A stretch of DNA of 64,000 nt from Liolophura sinensis (GCF_032854445.1 NC_088305.1:11971606-12035605), one strand, 5' to 3'; positions 10,343-21,578 are shown, counted from the first letter of the stretch. Program-made: numbers and translations. The notes: generated by a model from the letters alone, not told the origin.

Positions 10343-11709
10343 TATTGTAATGGTGTTAACCACCTTGGGAATTCCTCATTCGGACGCTCCGATTTTATTA
10401 TTAAAACTATTATATGGGATTAAAATCATCTTGACCCTCTTTTAACTGAGGGTCATAGTTCATCACACGACTGACAGAGTGTACAAAGTACAGAATTATT
10501 ACAAACATTATTTGTCGTAAAAAAAGCTGACTATCCGGGAGTAACACAAGCATCGCTCGATATCGATGTAGTGGTGAAAAATTTGTAACACATTTTCAGA
10601 TGTAAAGTGCTCTGTGAATTTCTCCAGGGTAGGGCACACAACCCATGTGTAACATAATTCTAATTTCTTCAACTACAAGCATACCGGACCGTGTGGCTCT
10701 GAAAGTGTCGCGATATGACAGGAGCAGGACTCCAGCACCTTGACAAGATCCGGGATCGTGTCCTGTTATTTGTCAACTTATCTCCATTACCCCGGGCTTT
10801 CTAATTTATTGACAAAGGCTATGAACCCTTCTCATGGCCTCGAAGAGAATTTAAAGGGCATCTGACATCACTCGTTCACCTTCGACAAACTAAAATAGAT
10901 CATTTTATAAACCAGGGATTATTATTTAGGTGGACTCAGTACATGTAGATATGGTATCAAAACGCACAACAATGCTGCAATCTTGTGACATGATTAGAGT
11001 GGAGTGGCCAGAAGGAAACAGGAAAAAAAAAACCACAGACTTACACAAGCAAAAGTGTTTCGGTATAAGTGAGCAAGATATTTTAACGTGTGCCTGGGGT
11101 TGAATTCACGAATCAGTCATAGCTTTACGTGCACGTGACTACCATGACAACCAGCACTGCAGGCATTACGTCGCGAGCTGCCCTTAAATGTGGCAGCGCG
11201 TTGTAAATGAGGAAGCCCAGTGAAACCCAGAGAGATTAAAGATTGCAGAATGGCTTTCTCCCTTGCCAAACACTAATTACACCACAGGTAGGTTTTACAC
11301 CACACAGATGTTCAGCTGTTTCCATCAGTTAAGATCATTTTTAATTTATGTCATCTGCTTCTCTATAAAAAATACCAAGTATGTCATATCTGTCACATGC
11401 CTGTGACGTATTATATGGACACTCCAGTATTTATGGTATATAAAGCAGCCCCCAAAATGTTTATAAGTTACATATATAGTGAAAGTTAAAAGGGCCCTGT
11501 AGAGTGTTAAGAGTGTTGAGTGTTAAGGGGTGTAGCATTTTAAACCAATAACAATTCTCTAGGAAGGTTTGTTGTCTGAAATCGCTGAAAATGACATCTA
11601 ATCCATGCACACAGTAGAGAAACCGAGCAGGCAAGAAACCGATCGACCTTCTCTTACCCAAGACGAAAGGAGAATGAAGCAGTTTGAAACTTTAATTAAT
11701 TTGAGTGTG
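10343..11709. other. Unassigned sequence
   Basis: I see no repeat family or coding exon. See the promoter-like cluster at 11400-11450. Confidence 0.45.
11402..11447 (+). promoter_or_regulatory. Possible promoter-like pair: CRE-like half site and TATA box
   Basis: 'tgacgta' (near 11404) and 'ggtatataaagc' (near 11436) lie about 35 bp apart in sequence free of recognised repeats. Single motifs of this kind arise by chance and no gene is visible downstream, so this is only a pointer. Confidence 0.15.
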
Positions 11710-11785
11710 ATGGAAATTCGGACATCCCGGAGTAAACCGCCGACGTTTGGCAAGTTGCTGACAAACTTTTCTCACTTATGACGTA
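11710..11785 (+). repeat. Family F fragment
   Basis: 'cccggagtaaaccgccgacg', 'tttggcaagttgctgac' and 'aaacttttctcacttatgac' match fragments at 9650, 17008 and 59040 on the same strand. The short plus frame starting at 11778 begins inside this repeat. Confidence 0.6.
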
Positions 11786-12974
11786 TACAGATATATGTGT
11801 CTATGATTCTGGTGGAAGACGAGTGGTCATTGACAAACGTGCGGCTCTGCAAACGTCCTCACGGGTGTCGTCGACCGCTTTTTGCCACCAAACCTCGCAA
11901 GCAATGAGAGCTGGGGAACTTACCAATTCCCTGTCCAAGGCCGAGTTTAAAAACGCACCTTTATCGACTTTATCCGCTAAATTACAGACCGCTCACGTGT
12001 ACATTTCGACTTAAGACTCAAACCCAGTCACGTTGACCTATTGTGCAGAGATGTGTGATAGGTCCAGCGGAAGTCTGAGGGAGAAGACTTTCACGCTTTT
12101 CTGATGCATGGGAATAAAAAGATCTGTAAAGCTTACCCACTCTGTGTGTTACACGCAGTGATTTGGAGAGAGAGAAGTGAAAGAGCGCTCCAAACATACA
12201 ATCATTCAGGCCTTGGGGCTGTTTGTGTGCCTATGGTCGATTAGGTGAAAGCGATTTCTGCACGCCCACGGCAAGTCAACTGATAAGCATCCACTTTCCC
12301 CTGAACTGGTCTTCTAACACCGAAAATCTGGCGGGTATGGGTCAACTTGACCGAATCAGCCCTCGTAGAATGCAATCGTCCATGGGGAAGAAACCTTATA
12401 CGGAACAAAAGTAGCCTAAAGCGTGTGTATCTTTCTGAGGTTGATCACTTGACGGCGCATGGAATTTTCTGTTTCCAGTTTAGCGTAATTACACTCTGTG
12501 TATTTAGGTGACCCATAAATGTTGTACCTTTCTATTTCCTTAGCGCTAATGAAAGAGTACTCTGGCTGACAATTTAGAAACATGAGAAAACGAAGAGATC
12601 GTCTTGTACTAGAAGTGTCTAGTATACGAATGTCTGTTTCGACGCATAGATGCAGAGCACATGTCGAAGGTGGCTACTCCAGTGCGAATTTGAACTACTT
12701 CCACTTAATGCGCTACCACTGAACGAGTGTTCACAGGTAGCGCATTATGTACTGAACCAACCGTCTGACATTTATACAAAAGTACATTGTAGGACTAAAT
12801 AGCAACACAGCAACACAGAAACATTAAAAAATGCTATTGCTAGAAAATGGAATTCAACCTTGGGGATAATGCACCGACGGAGAGTTCATAGAGGGTAGTC
12901 ATTTGGTAGAAGTCCTGATGGACTTGGCCAATCACTATCATGAAAATTGGTTGTGACCACAAAACATTTGTCCG
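11786..12974. other. Unassigned sequence with a minus-strand tRNA-like segment
   Basis: At 12665-12735 the minus strand shows an A-box-like 'cagtggtagcgcatt' and a B-box-like 'agttcaaattcg', as in a SINE head. 'gaatgtctgtttcgacgca' at about 12626 matches the end of the E8 module at 17466. Nothing else is assigned. Confidence 0.4.
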
Positions 12975-13285
12975 CCTCGGCAGCGGTAGATCCCGGGTCA
13001 ATCCTGGGTCGAGTCATACCTAAGACCTTAAAAGAGGAGCTTGTAACTTCCTCGCATGAAGGGGAGAGTGCAACGACTGGTTGACCCGTATCAGTATAAA
13101 TGTTTCGGGCGGGGCATCTTACTTGCCCTCGATAAGGCGTCTCAGTGAAGCAGCACTAGATAAAAGAGCGGTGGAAATCCGTCCTGCAACAAGGAGGCAC
13201 ATTGCACGAACTCGAAGGATTCCTTTGTCGTGATATGACTGAAAAATTGCTAAGTATGACGTTAAGCCCCAAGCACTCACGCAAA
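12975..13285 (+). mobile_element. SINE-B, slightly 5' truncated
   Basis: B box 'gggtcaatcctgg', then 'gagtcatacctaagacc', 'ttgtaacttcctcgc', 'gcaacgactggttgacc', 'agtgaagcagcactag', 'agcggtggaaatccgtcctg', 'gcaacaaggaggcacatt' and the tail 'tgactgaaaaattgctaag' with 'gacgttaagccccaagcac'. The order is the same as the intact copy at 63583. Confidence 0.9.
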
Positions 13286-13873
13286 ACATTTATTATCTGT
13301 GTGGCTTCTGATGTTCGGCAAACAGACACTCAGGGAGCGGTAAGTCTGATTTTAGGGTATTACAATTTTAAGCTCAACTAGACAGTCATGCATTTATGTG
13401 AAACGGAGGTCGGCTACCCATGTCAAAATGTGTTGGGTAGGGAGTTGCAGTCACTTGCCAGAGCGAGCTGGAAACGAAGCTGCCTAGGGACACCACAGTT
13501 GCCTTGAGAATAAGAACATGTTCCATAAATTTTCCTTAGCGAAGTCAGATTTATCTACCCAGCATTGGCAGGCAATATTCTGTTCGAAATGGGATCGAGT
13601 TATGTTCGGTGCATCCCCTCATGTCACTACACCCAGCGAATGCTGCAACTCATACAGACTGAGAAGAAGACGAACGCTATGCCCTGACAAACGGTCAAAC
13701 TCGAAGAAACGTCGGTCCTATGTAAACGAAACAGAGCTGAAACTCAGGAGCTCGTGATGGCGTTTTGGATTGTATTTTCGTTTCATGGCGGCAACATTGT
13801 TCAGTACGTGAGATGTTTGTGACGTCACGCTAGATAGCTAACATGACAAAATGACGTCACCAAATAAATGGCT
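13286..13873. other. Unassigned sequence
   Basis: It contains a 79-codon ATG frame at 13518-13757 (+) with an Arg/Lys-rich second half. I do not recognise it, it has no supporting splice context, and it is within the length expected by chance. Confidence 0.4.
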
Positions 13874-13886
13874 GGGAGGAAACGAT

Positions 13887-14043
13887 TTTTATTTGATTTT
13901 ATTGGTGTTTTACGCCGTACTCAAGAATATTTCACTTATACGACGGCGGCCAGCATTATGGTGGGTGGAAACCGGGCACAGCCCGGGGGAAACCCACGAC
14001 CATCCGCAGGTTGCCGGCAGACCTTCCCACTTACGGCCGGAGA
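13887..14043 (-). mobile_element. SINE-A, 5' truncated, with 13-bp TSD
   Basis: The duplication 'gggaggaaacgat' lies at 13874-13886 and 14044-14056. The element has the full 3' end ('tggtgttttacgccgtactc' on the + strand, (AATA)-like tail) and stops before the tRNA head. This is typical of incomplete reverse transcription. Its body is close to the consensus, so it is young. Confidence 0.93.
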
Positions 14044-14282
14044 GGGAGGAAACGATCATTTACGGTTAGTTATGTTAATAAGCGCTGTGTTTTTGAAGCA
14101 CTTTTGGAAAACTTCATTGAAAATTAATTTAAAATATACTGCCCAGTTCCATGTTCACTTAAAAGTTTCGAAATGAATGGATGATTATGCCTGAAAGAAA
14201 AACTTTCATATATAAGGTCCCTAATGGATCTGTTTTCTTTGTACCATATTTGTGATAGTATATGATCAGTATGACTTTTAGT

Positions 14283-14485
14283 TATTTATTTCTTCACTTA
14301 TACGACGGCGGCCAGCATTTCGCTGGGAGAAAACCGGGCATTGGCCGGAGCAAACTCCTTTGTCGAGGAGGTTGGCGTGCCAGCGCGGCGCAATGAACAG
14401 AAGATATACACAGCGGTGGCTGTGAGTTCATGGTGACTCCCTCTCCAGCTTTGGGTCTCCCGCGGGCTTCCCACCATGAATAAAT
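14283..14485. mobile_element. Two SINE-A pieces in opposite orientation (fold-back)
   Basis: 14283-14355 is the 3' part on the minus strand ('cttatacgacggcggcc'). 14371-14485 reads on the plus strand from the head ('gccagcgcggcgcaatga', 'ctgtgagttcatgg') to a shortened body ('cgcgggcttcccacc'), then an A run. The pieces face each other with about 15 bp between them. Confidence 0.7.
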
Positions 14486-14864
14486 CTTCCGCATTAAAAA
14501 AAAAAAAACGATGGCCTTGACAGGAAACGCTTAGATATGGTGGTCAGTATACCAGTGTTTTCCGCTTTAAAATCGACAGTTAGCAGCTCTGACAGAGGGG
14601 GCAGGGTTCCGTGTCAGGTGTCTTTGATGTATATTTTGGATATAAATATTTCGATTTCGGGGACACAGTCCTGATATGGCTGCAAAAATTTGATTTTAAG
14701 GTTTAATTATTACAGCACAAGGTCCTGTAATACTGAAATTACTGAAGACGATTGTAAAGATAATGTTAATTGAACTCTCAACAAATGCAATCCTTAGAAA
14801 TGTTTTCCATATCAGAATGACAAGACAAGAAAGTCGAGCACCACTTGAACTAAGGGAAAAATTG

Positions 14865-15100
14865 TATTAGGGATACAAATTGAAGATGGTGTACACATCT
14901 TGAAAGTATGTACCACAAACTCGGTTAAGAAGCCTCACTAGTTTTGCTGACTGATTACTCAAAAATGAAGGTCATATCAGAAAGATATGCTAAACAGATA
15001 AGAAACTCGTCAGCACCAGTAACGATCAAAAAAAGTCATTGTGGGTACAAACTGGAGATAATGTGCACCTTTTGAAAGTATGTATATCTCCTTCAAAGCT
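14865..15100 (+). repeat. Direct duplication, offset ~172 bp
   Basis: 'acaaattgaagatggtgtac' followed by 'cttgaaagtatgta' at 14876 recurs in diverged form at 15048 ('acaaactggagataatgtgc', 'ttgaaagtatgta'). I see no coding potential in either. Confidence 0.6.
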
Positions 15101-15250
15101 GAGTTTCCGAAAATACACAAAGTGATCTCAACTTTTCAATGGAGATTATTTTGACAGCCGGATTTAAAATAAGAAATTGATGAAATACCATCGAATGGCA
15201 CGGTCGTAGCGCAGTGTATAAGTGAAATAACCATGAGCACAACATAATGC

Positions 15251-15827
15251 AACAAATAAGATGCAGAAACGCTGGAACAAATAATATGCAGAAACGCCGA
15301 AACAAATAACATGCAGAAACGCTGCAACAAATAACATGCAGAAACGCTGCAACAAATAACATGCAGAAACGCTGCAACAAATAACATGCAGAAACGCTGC
15401 AACAAATAACATGCAGAAACGCTGCAACAAATAACATGCAGAAACGCTGCAACAAATAACATGCAGAAACGCATAACATGCAGAAACGCTGCAACAAATA
15501 ACATGCAGAAACGCTGCAACAAATAACATGCAGAAACGCTGCAACAAATAACATGCAGAAACGCCGAAACAAATAACATGCAGAAACGCTGCAACAAATA
15601 ACATGCAGAAACGCTGCAACAAATAACATGCAGAAACGCTGCAACAAATAACATGCAGAAACGCCGAAACAAATAACATGCAGAAACGCTGCAACAAATA
15701 ACATGCAGAAACGCTGCAACAAATAACATGCAGAAACGCTGCAACAAATAACATGCAGAAACGCCGAAACAAATAACATGCAGAAACGCTGCAACAAATA
15801 ACATGCAGAAACGCTGCAACAAATGTC
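15251..15827. repeat. 25-bp minisatellite, ~22 units, with a 100-bp higher-order period
   Basis: The unit is 'aacaaataacatgcagaaac' plus 'gctgc'. Units ending in 'gccga' occur at 15276-15300, 15543-15567, 15643-15667 and 15743-15767. The last three are exactly four units apart, so the right half is built from a 100-bp tetramer. One unit at 15473-15492 is cut to 20 bp. Because 25 is not a multiple of 3 and the unit has no minus-strand stop in any phase, all three minus frames stay open for 220-246 codons. Those frames are artefacts of the array. Confidence 0.97.
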
Positions 15828-16084
15828 ATGCACGTAGTAAATTATTATTGGGTATGGTCTGACCGAAGTTTGGGATGACGTGACTGAAGTCGGGTATATT
15901 TTGACTCAAGCATAATTTAATTGAATTTTGGTACAACTGGTCCGGTTACAAGTCCACGTGGTAGCCCGATCCCGCGGGGCGAGGTGAAGACTTACTAGAA
16001 ACAGCATGATAACATTGTACTTTGGCTTAATAAGGCTGGGTCCTTTTCCATTATTTTAATGTGATTGTATGTCAGATGTGATTA
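15828..16084. other. Unassigned sequence
   Basis: No repeat or exon is recognised. Confidence 0.4.
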
Positions 16085-16400
16085 AGAGGGTGTAAATTGC
16101 TACTACTTATGCTTTTACATGAACAGTTAGAATAAAATCCTGACTGAGGTGAACTGACTGAACACCTTTCAGTGCGTTCTTTTCTCACACTCTAAAAACG
16201 TTCACAGCACTGAACTAAACGTGTTCATACGTTGCTACTTTTTAAGCACTTAGATAGACACTTAGAACAAAGTCCCACGTGAGATAAGCTGACAAAAGGC
16301 CGGATTTCACCGCTTGCTTGTCACCATTCGCCAACTGTCGCACTGTCGTCGCTGATTTTGTTTTACTCTCTATGCTATAGTCTTAAATGGTTTAGGATCC
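16085..16400 (+). repeat. Family D, two overlapping partial copies
   Basis: 16088-16165 has 'gtaaattgctactactta', 'acatgaacagttagaata' and 'ctgactgaggtgaactgac'. 16230-16390 restarts the middle ('ttttaagcacttagatag') and runs through 'aggccggatttcaccg', 'ccaactgtcgcactgtcgtc' and 'ctctatgctatagtc'. This implies a local tandem duplication inside D. Confidence 0.7.
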
Positions 16401-17265
16401 AATTGGCACGTTTCCCTAGAATGAGAATGATCCCTCTTTAATGGGATTGTTTTAAATATAGCATTATTAATGGCCAGTAATTTGGTCACGGTAATATATG
16501 TGAATGTACATTTTAATATGTTACTGTGCCACTCATGAAACGCACACCCTCATAAGCACAATCAGAATTATATCCCTATGAGTTTATTTTTCTATATGTG
16601 CTTGCCATTTTGCGCTATGCATATTTGCAATATGCTCTAATCTGAAACAAATGAAATTACCATTCCTATCACCATTTTATACGTCTGTACATAAAATTCA
16701 GTCTGATAGAGTTAACAATTCATAATGGTAGTAATGCGACCTCGTCTAACGCGTGGATAAAACGCTTTCCAATCCGAAAACATCATAAACTCGAGAGGGT
16801 ATTGATTTCATTTTCACCTTTGTTGTCATTGACGTACTTTGTAAAAGTGGAATGTATTGATTTGTGTATATTTGTTGGTTTAAACGCCTTTTGGACCATT
16901 TTGCTATGGGAAATATTCGTGAAAAAAAGCAGTAAAAATTAAAGCTACAAACCTGGATTCTCTCCCTTGAAAAATAACACATTCATTTCACTTTTTTTGA
17001 TACGATGGAGGTCAGCTTTATACGTGGAACAAACTGAGTGCTGGAAGTTAACCACCGATCTCTGCCAAGTTACTGGCAATCTTTTATAAATTTCTTTTCA
17101 ATAAATCCAGGAGTTGTTATCTATAAGTAATCTATACCTCTGTCAATCTATACCATTCCAATTCCTAAATGCCTCTGAAAGAAGAAATCTTTTATAAGTG
17201 TGAAGTACAGCTAAACATACCATGAGACAAGTGGTCTTCTCGACAACTGATACTCTAGCATGGTA
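16401..17265. other. Unassigned AT-rich sequence with a family F fragment
   Basis: 17008-17085 matches family F ('gttaaccaccgatctctgcc', 'aagttactggcaatc'). The remainder shows nothing I can assign. Confidence 0.4.
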
Positions 17266-17500
17266 CACGATTTGAATATTGATTTCGCTTGCTCGCCCTG
17301 AACATGCCGCGCGTCTTTCCAACATCACTGAAAACTAATTCCGTCCTATTTTCGTACTTTATATACTTTCTTAGTTCTTTGGTAGTTTGTGTCATATGTC
17401 GTTTTTGGGAAATGGCCTTGCGATTATTGGCTTGGAACGTCCTTATTGGTTGACGGTTGTTTTGCGAATGTCTGTTTCGACGCATAGATTCAACAAGCGG
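17266..17500 (-). repeat. Family E module E8, minus strand
   Basis: Read on the minus strand it matches 27700-27900 and 35530-35720: 'gcgtcgaaacagacattcg', 'aataatcgcaaggcc', 'accaaagaactaagaaagta', 'tataaagtacgaaaatagg', 'acggaat' and 'gatgttggaaagacgcg'. The minus frame at 17255-17485 lies wholly in this repeat. Confidence 0.75.
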
Positions 17501-17546
17501 TGGACAGCGGAGAAGGACATTCGTCTCATAGCCAACGAAGTAGTTT

Positions 17547-17743
17547 GTTACTTACTTTATTTATTTGATTGGTGTTTTACTCAAGGATATTTTACTTATA
17601 CGACGTCGGCCAAGGAAAACCCACGACCACCCGCAGGTTGCTGTCAGAACTTCCGACGTACGCTCGAAAAGGAAGCCGGCATGAGCTGGACTTGAAATCA
17701 CTGCGACCGTATTGGCCTCAGTGCCATTGCACCAGGCTGTAAC
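17547..17743 (-). mobile_element. SINE-A, minus strand, with internal deletion
   Basis: The + strand reads 'tttatttgattggtgtttta', 'cttatacgacgtcggcc', then 'aaacccacgaccacccgcag', 'ggaagccggcatgagctgg', 'actgcgaccgtattgg' and a degraded head. About 40 bp around 'tatggtgggaggaaacc' is deleted. Confidence 0.85.
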
Positions 17744-19494
17744 GGTGACCAATGAATACATTTTCTACACATTTCATAGACGTCTGTATTGTTAAGGTGT
17801 TTTCTGTGGAAACTAATTTGAATACTGCGCCAAAGTATCGTTGAACCGACCTCACAACACCACATAAAAACACCGTTTACTTCTCACTTGTACGGCACGG
17901 GTGTAATTTTATAACTGTTTCTTGGTTCATTTGAGATTGTGTTAATGATTGCTTGGGGATTCCGCCTAATCGGAAATGTTCAACCGTTCATTTTATGGCC
18001 TGCAAATGGTGGCCCAAAATTGAATTCGACGGGTTTGTAGAAGAAACGGTATTTTTGTTAGTCAGTGTAACAATTCAATTGCGCCAGTTTTTAAAACGTG
18101 GTGAAGCCTTTTTGGTTGAAGGTCTTGGAATACTACAAAAATTGAATTCAAGGCATCTCGTGCAAGAAGTTGAGAGAAAAAGCTAGTAATATTCCTTAGG
18201 CAGTCTTGGACGTGTAAAATGTTATTTTCACAACTAAATGGAAGCGCTTTAAACATTCTGGCGTCTAGTAAGAGATATAATGTTTAGCATGGCGTAACAC
18301 AACAGATAAACATTCAGTTTAATCAATTGTTGTAACATCAGGAAAGCGCCACGTTGCTAACTGATATGTTTTATATAACTAGGGAATGATTTCAGTAAAT
18401 TTGGAAATTCTTTTTATAGCTGAAAACACTTTCGCATTTCTGTTTGTAGCTAAATCCACAGTTTATGACGTTATTCTTTACATTGTCTTCATACTGCGTT
18501 CCACAAACTAACAAAATCGAAACTTTATTATCGTTAACATAAATGTCGAAATAGATACTCGCAATGGTTTTCTCTTCATGGAACATTACATACTTTACGT
18601 TCTTTCAATATCATTCTACACATACATGTCATAGAGCAAATTCTGAATTAAATCTTTTGTCGACTGATAACCAAATTCAGTTCACCATTTTCGTGCTTCA
18701 CTTTTTCAACGTTTGATCCCAGCGCTACAAATACCATGCATAAATAATGAGGATGAACCAAGTCTTTTTTTTCCGGCGTTAGCCCGGTCTATTAATGGAG
18801 AATCACTTTACATGTGATTGATTACAAATCATTTATTAGGTGTCAATCGGGATAAATTGGTGGCAATTGGCGATGGTCAAAGGATCGCAGCGAATCACGG
18901 AGGTCGTGGGTAGTGGTAGCTTTGATATGACTTCACCCTGTAATCAGCAACGATGTGTGAGTCACACTAAAACGAATGCTATGCCGAACCGTTACGACTC
19001 ATATTGCATCGTGTAGCAAGATGTAAACTGGCGTTAATTTCACGACAGGCTTGCGACAGTCACGAAAGAGTAGCAAAACGTTCTGGAAGATTCGTAAATT
19101 ATCGGTAATTGGTTGGTGAAAAAGGGCGAATAAGATACAAGGAAATCGGGACTATTCTTTATTTTATCGTCAGTCTGTCGTAAAGTCGTATTCATTCGCA
19201 GGTATCTATTCTGCCCTGATCGGCTGAGTTTTAAACGGCTAAGTCATAGCGATGCGTCCACATTGATTAAGTTATGGTTGCAACCGACAGCTTCGCGCAT
19301 ATTTACGACGCTATTACGAATACTTACAGATCATTACGAACTTACGTCCAGTTACGAAATTTCTGAAATCGTCGCCGACTTAAACAATAGAACATGAATT
19401 CATTATGAATACGAAAAGACCACGAATGTTAACACGACTACATTGCGTCAATTCATAACAGTGTCGCACAAATTCATTTTGAATAATTACCCAT
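17744..19494. other. Unassigned sequence
   Basis: No repeat family or convincing exon in 1.7 kb. Between 19300 and 19360 the motif 'ttacga' occurs four times within 60 bp. 18770-18960 is less AT-rich and apparently single copy. Confidence 0.4.
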
Positions 19495-20045
19495 CAGTGA
19501 CGTCTAAGAAATTGTAATTAAATCAGTGCATAGCTTTTTTAAAACCTAATTCTGCTTAACCCATGGTGGCAGGGGGCATGAAGTTGGATACTATTTAATT
19601 AGTTACATGGTGAATCAGTGATAGGATATGTAAATATATGGTGTCAATAAACCTCATATTTGCGTATCCTATCACTGAGTCACTATGTAGCGAATTTATC
19701 CTTCCAAGACCATCAATTCAGCGCACATGAGCGATGTATTGGTGAATCGCTTCAGTGATGTGACCTTTGTTGGACCACAACAAAGGGAGATAACCTACTC
19801 AGCAGACACATTCGACGTCGTCTGCAGGATTCAAGAATATATCTGTACCCCACGTGACCGTTATTGTCCTATGAAGAGCGTAGTATTTTGTCTGATGCGG
19901 TGCAAAAACATTTGCAGGAACAGCTAGAATATGGATTGATGTATTTTACCGGATACGGGTGACCATTTGTCAACGACCACACTGTTGTTGCTGCTGTGGT
20001 TTTGGTCTCTGTGCTCAAAGTCTATTATTACATAGAATGCATTTC
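19495..20045 (+). repeat. Family D split by a ~312-bp insertion
   Basis: The 5' part ends at about 19600 ('aacctaattctgcttaaccc', 'actatttaattag'). The 3' part resumes at about 19913 ('gcaggaacagctagaatat', 'taccggatacgggtgaccat', 'tttgtcaacgaccacactg', 'ttgttgctgctgtgg'). The two parts join in the normal D order when the insert is removed. Confidence 0.7.
19601..19912. mobile_element. Insertion within family D carrying two hairpins
   Basis: Arms 19602-19641 and 19652-19691 form a 40-bp imperfect inverted repeat (about 33 of 40 matched, 10-nt loop). A second, perfect 9-bp stem lies at 19764-19772 and 19778-19786 ('cctttgttg', 5-nt loop). The phrase 'caacaaagggagataac' near 19778 is one I associate with molluscan dispersed repeats. 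No transposase is present, so it would be non-autonomous. No TSD could be read. Confidence 0.5.
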
Positions 20046-20193
20046 AAGCTAATTAACAAGAGCCCGGGATGACTATGTTCCCTTTTTGATATTTGGAAGG
20101 CGCTCACATTGTCATGGATAGGTTCCATTCACCTCTGAAGGAAGTTTCGGAAAACATCGATTACTAACATCTTTGGTCTGTCCAGTTGCTCCT

Positions 20194-20409
20194 TCACAAT
20201 TTTAGGGTCCTAAACACCAGGCTGATAAAATCCCGAAGGTAAATATCCATCCATTTTTCATTAAGGTCAACTTCTCCGCTCGCTTGAACTTCACAAATAT
20301 GGCCGCCCGTCATATACACAATCCGGGTTCCAGAGCCAAACATGCCCAACGTTTGCAGTCGCCAGGCACGCGAACCAGGACAACCAACGTATCCAGAAAA
20401 TTTTAACAT
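20194..20409 (-). CDS. Candidate exon or short ORF, unrecognised
   Basis: A 71-codon ATG frame on the minus strand lies in a patch more GC-rich than its surroundings (about 20270-20390) and outside any repeat I identified. Its translation is mixed and protein-like, with an acidic stretch near residues 46-52 ('GEVDLNEKW'). A pyrimidine-rich run ending in 'ccaag' precedes the ATG and could be a splice acceptor. On the plus strand the same patch holds 'aaatatggccgcc', a YY1-like motif with a short Kozak-compatible ATG frame of 35 codons, so the patch could instead be a first exon or promoter on that strand. I recognise no domain. Confidence 0.25.
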   Translation of the reverse strand: MLKFSGYVGCPGSRAWRLQTLGMFGSGTRIVYMTGGHICEVQASGEVDLNEKWMDIYLRDFISLVFRTLKL

Positions 20410-20559
20410 TTTGAAAACTTGGAATCAGCGGACAGGACGAGGTTGATAAAATATAGATGGATATGGTGCAGTCTTGTAATTTTTCAAAACCAACAGCATG
20501 ATTTCACGGAAAAAAGATTGCACTCTTCCTGCACAATAACCATATAAGCCATGCTGCAA

Positions 20560-20730
20560 GAGGGTGTCTATGTTGCTATTTTTTAAGCATTTATGCGAAT
20601 AATTCGAATAAATCCCTGACTGGCAAGAGACCGGACTTCAAGGGTAAGGCATGTGACCATTTGCAACCAATCACATTGTCGTCAATGCTGTAGTTTTAAT
20701 CTCTGTACTGTAATCGTTTATATCAGCAGG
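20560..20730 (+). repeat. Family D, partial
   Basis: It contains 'tttttaagcatttatgcg', 'ataaatccctgactggc', 'gtgaccatttgcaaccaatc', 'acattgtcgtcaatgctg' and 'tagttttaatctctgtactg'. The first ~200 bp of the family is missing. Confidence 0.7.
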
Positions 20731-20827
20731 AAAAAAAAAAACATTTTGTATTGAAGACATCCCAGTGCTTTGACCTGTTAAGTTTTGGTTCAGTAGAAGA
20801 TTTTTACTCAGTAATAGAACTGGAATA

Positions 20828-21082
20828 CTATATTTGCTGTTTAAGGCCAAACATTTTCAGCAAGCTGGAGACAGAAAGCCACACAGGGGGGAAAAAAGAG
20901 ACACACCCCCTGTAGAATTCCAATTGGTTTAGAACCCTGCAATTGGAATCGTTAGAGGATAATCTGGATGGTTTTGAAGTCTCTGATGGCGGATGAGATT
21001 TGGCCTTAAGGGAAGCCCTCTTATCGCTCACTACAGTCGGAGAGCCTCGTCTCTTTCCGGAAATTGCCTGGTCGACAACCAA
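20828..21082 (-). CDS. Candidate exon, Ser/Lys/Arg-rich, unrecognised
   Basis: An 84-codon open minus frame in repeat-free sequence. The first 48 residues are rich in Ser, Lys, Arg and Pro, like a disordered region. It is on the same strand as, and upstream of, the 20194-20409 candidate, so the two could be exons of one gene, but no donor/acceptor pair is compelling. The first codon is not a reliable start. The frame may be chance. Confidence 0.18.
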   Translation of the reverse strand: MVVDQAISGKRRGSPTVVSDKRASLKAKSHPPSETSKPSRLSSNDSNCRVLNQLEFYRGCVSFFPPVWLSVSSLLKMFGLKQQI

Positions 21083-21578
21083 TCACACAGCTAAAATTGC
21101 GAGGCCAAATGCCGACGCATGAAGGAAGTAAATTATGTAGCTCTGAACTTCAAAGAGCATGTGAATAAGGTAATACATGAGGAACTGGAGTATATCGATA
21201 TATGCAGACTCACAAAGTTTTCATGGTAGGGAATAATTCAACACTTTAATAATGCTGTGGAGCAGCTATGCAATAATTACAGCTGATCGTGCGCTGGGAA
21301 ATGACAATGATGTCTGTTTTAATTGTTCGGACAGCTATTTTCTCATTACCTACAATCACGCGATCTTATCTACGGATTTATAAAACACTAAGCTGTACTC
21401 TTGCTATAGACGTGACTTTAAGAATGCAAAGCCAGTGCTCACAGTAGTATCCCTAAACACATGCGTGAATCAATGCATAGATTAAACAAGCTTAAACTAC
21501 GAACACCTGAAATCGCCATTCAACAAACTAAATGTATAAATGTATAAACTTACCGGACTAACTTTAAATTCACTTAGT
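21083..21578. other. Unassigned sequence
   Basis: No repeat family or exon recognised. Confidence 0.4.

Noticed and set aside
15093-15833. Three overlapping minus-strand ORFs of 221-246 codons, the longest in the window
   Set aside because: They are the three phases of a 25-bp minisatellite with no minus-strand stops; the peptides are the same 25-residue period.
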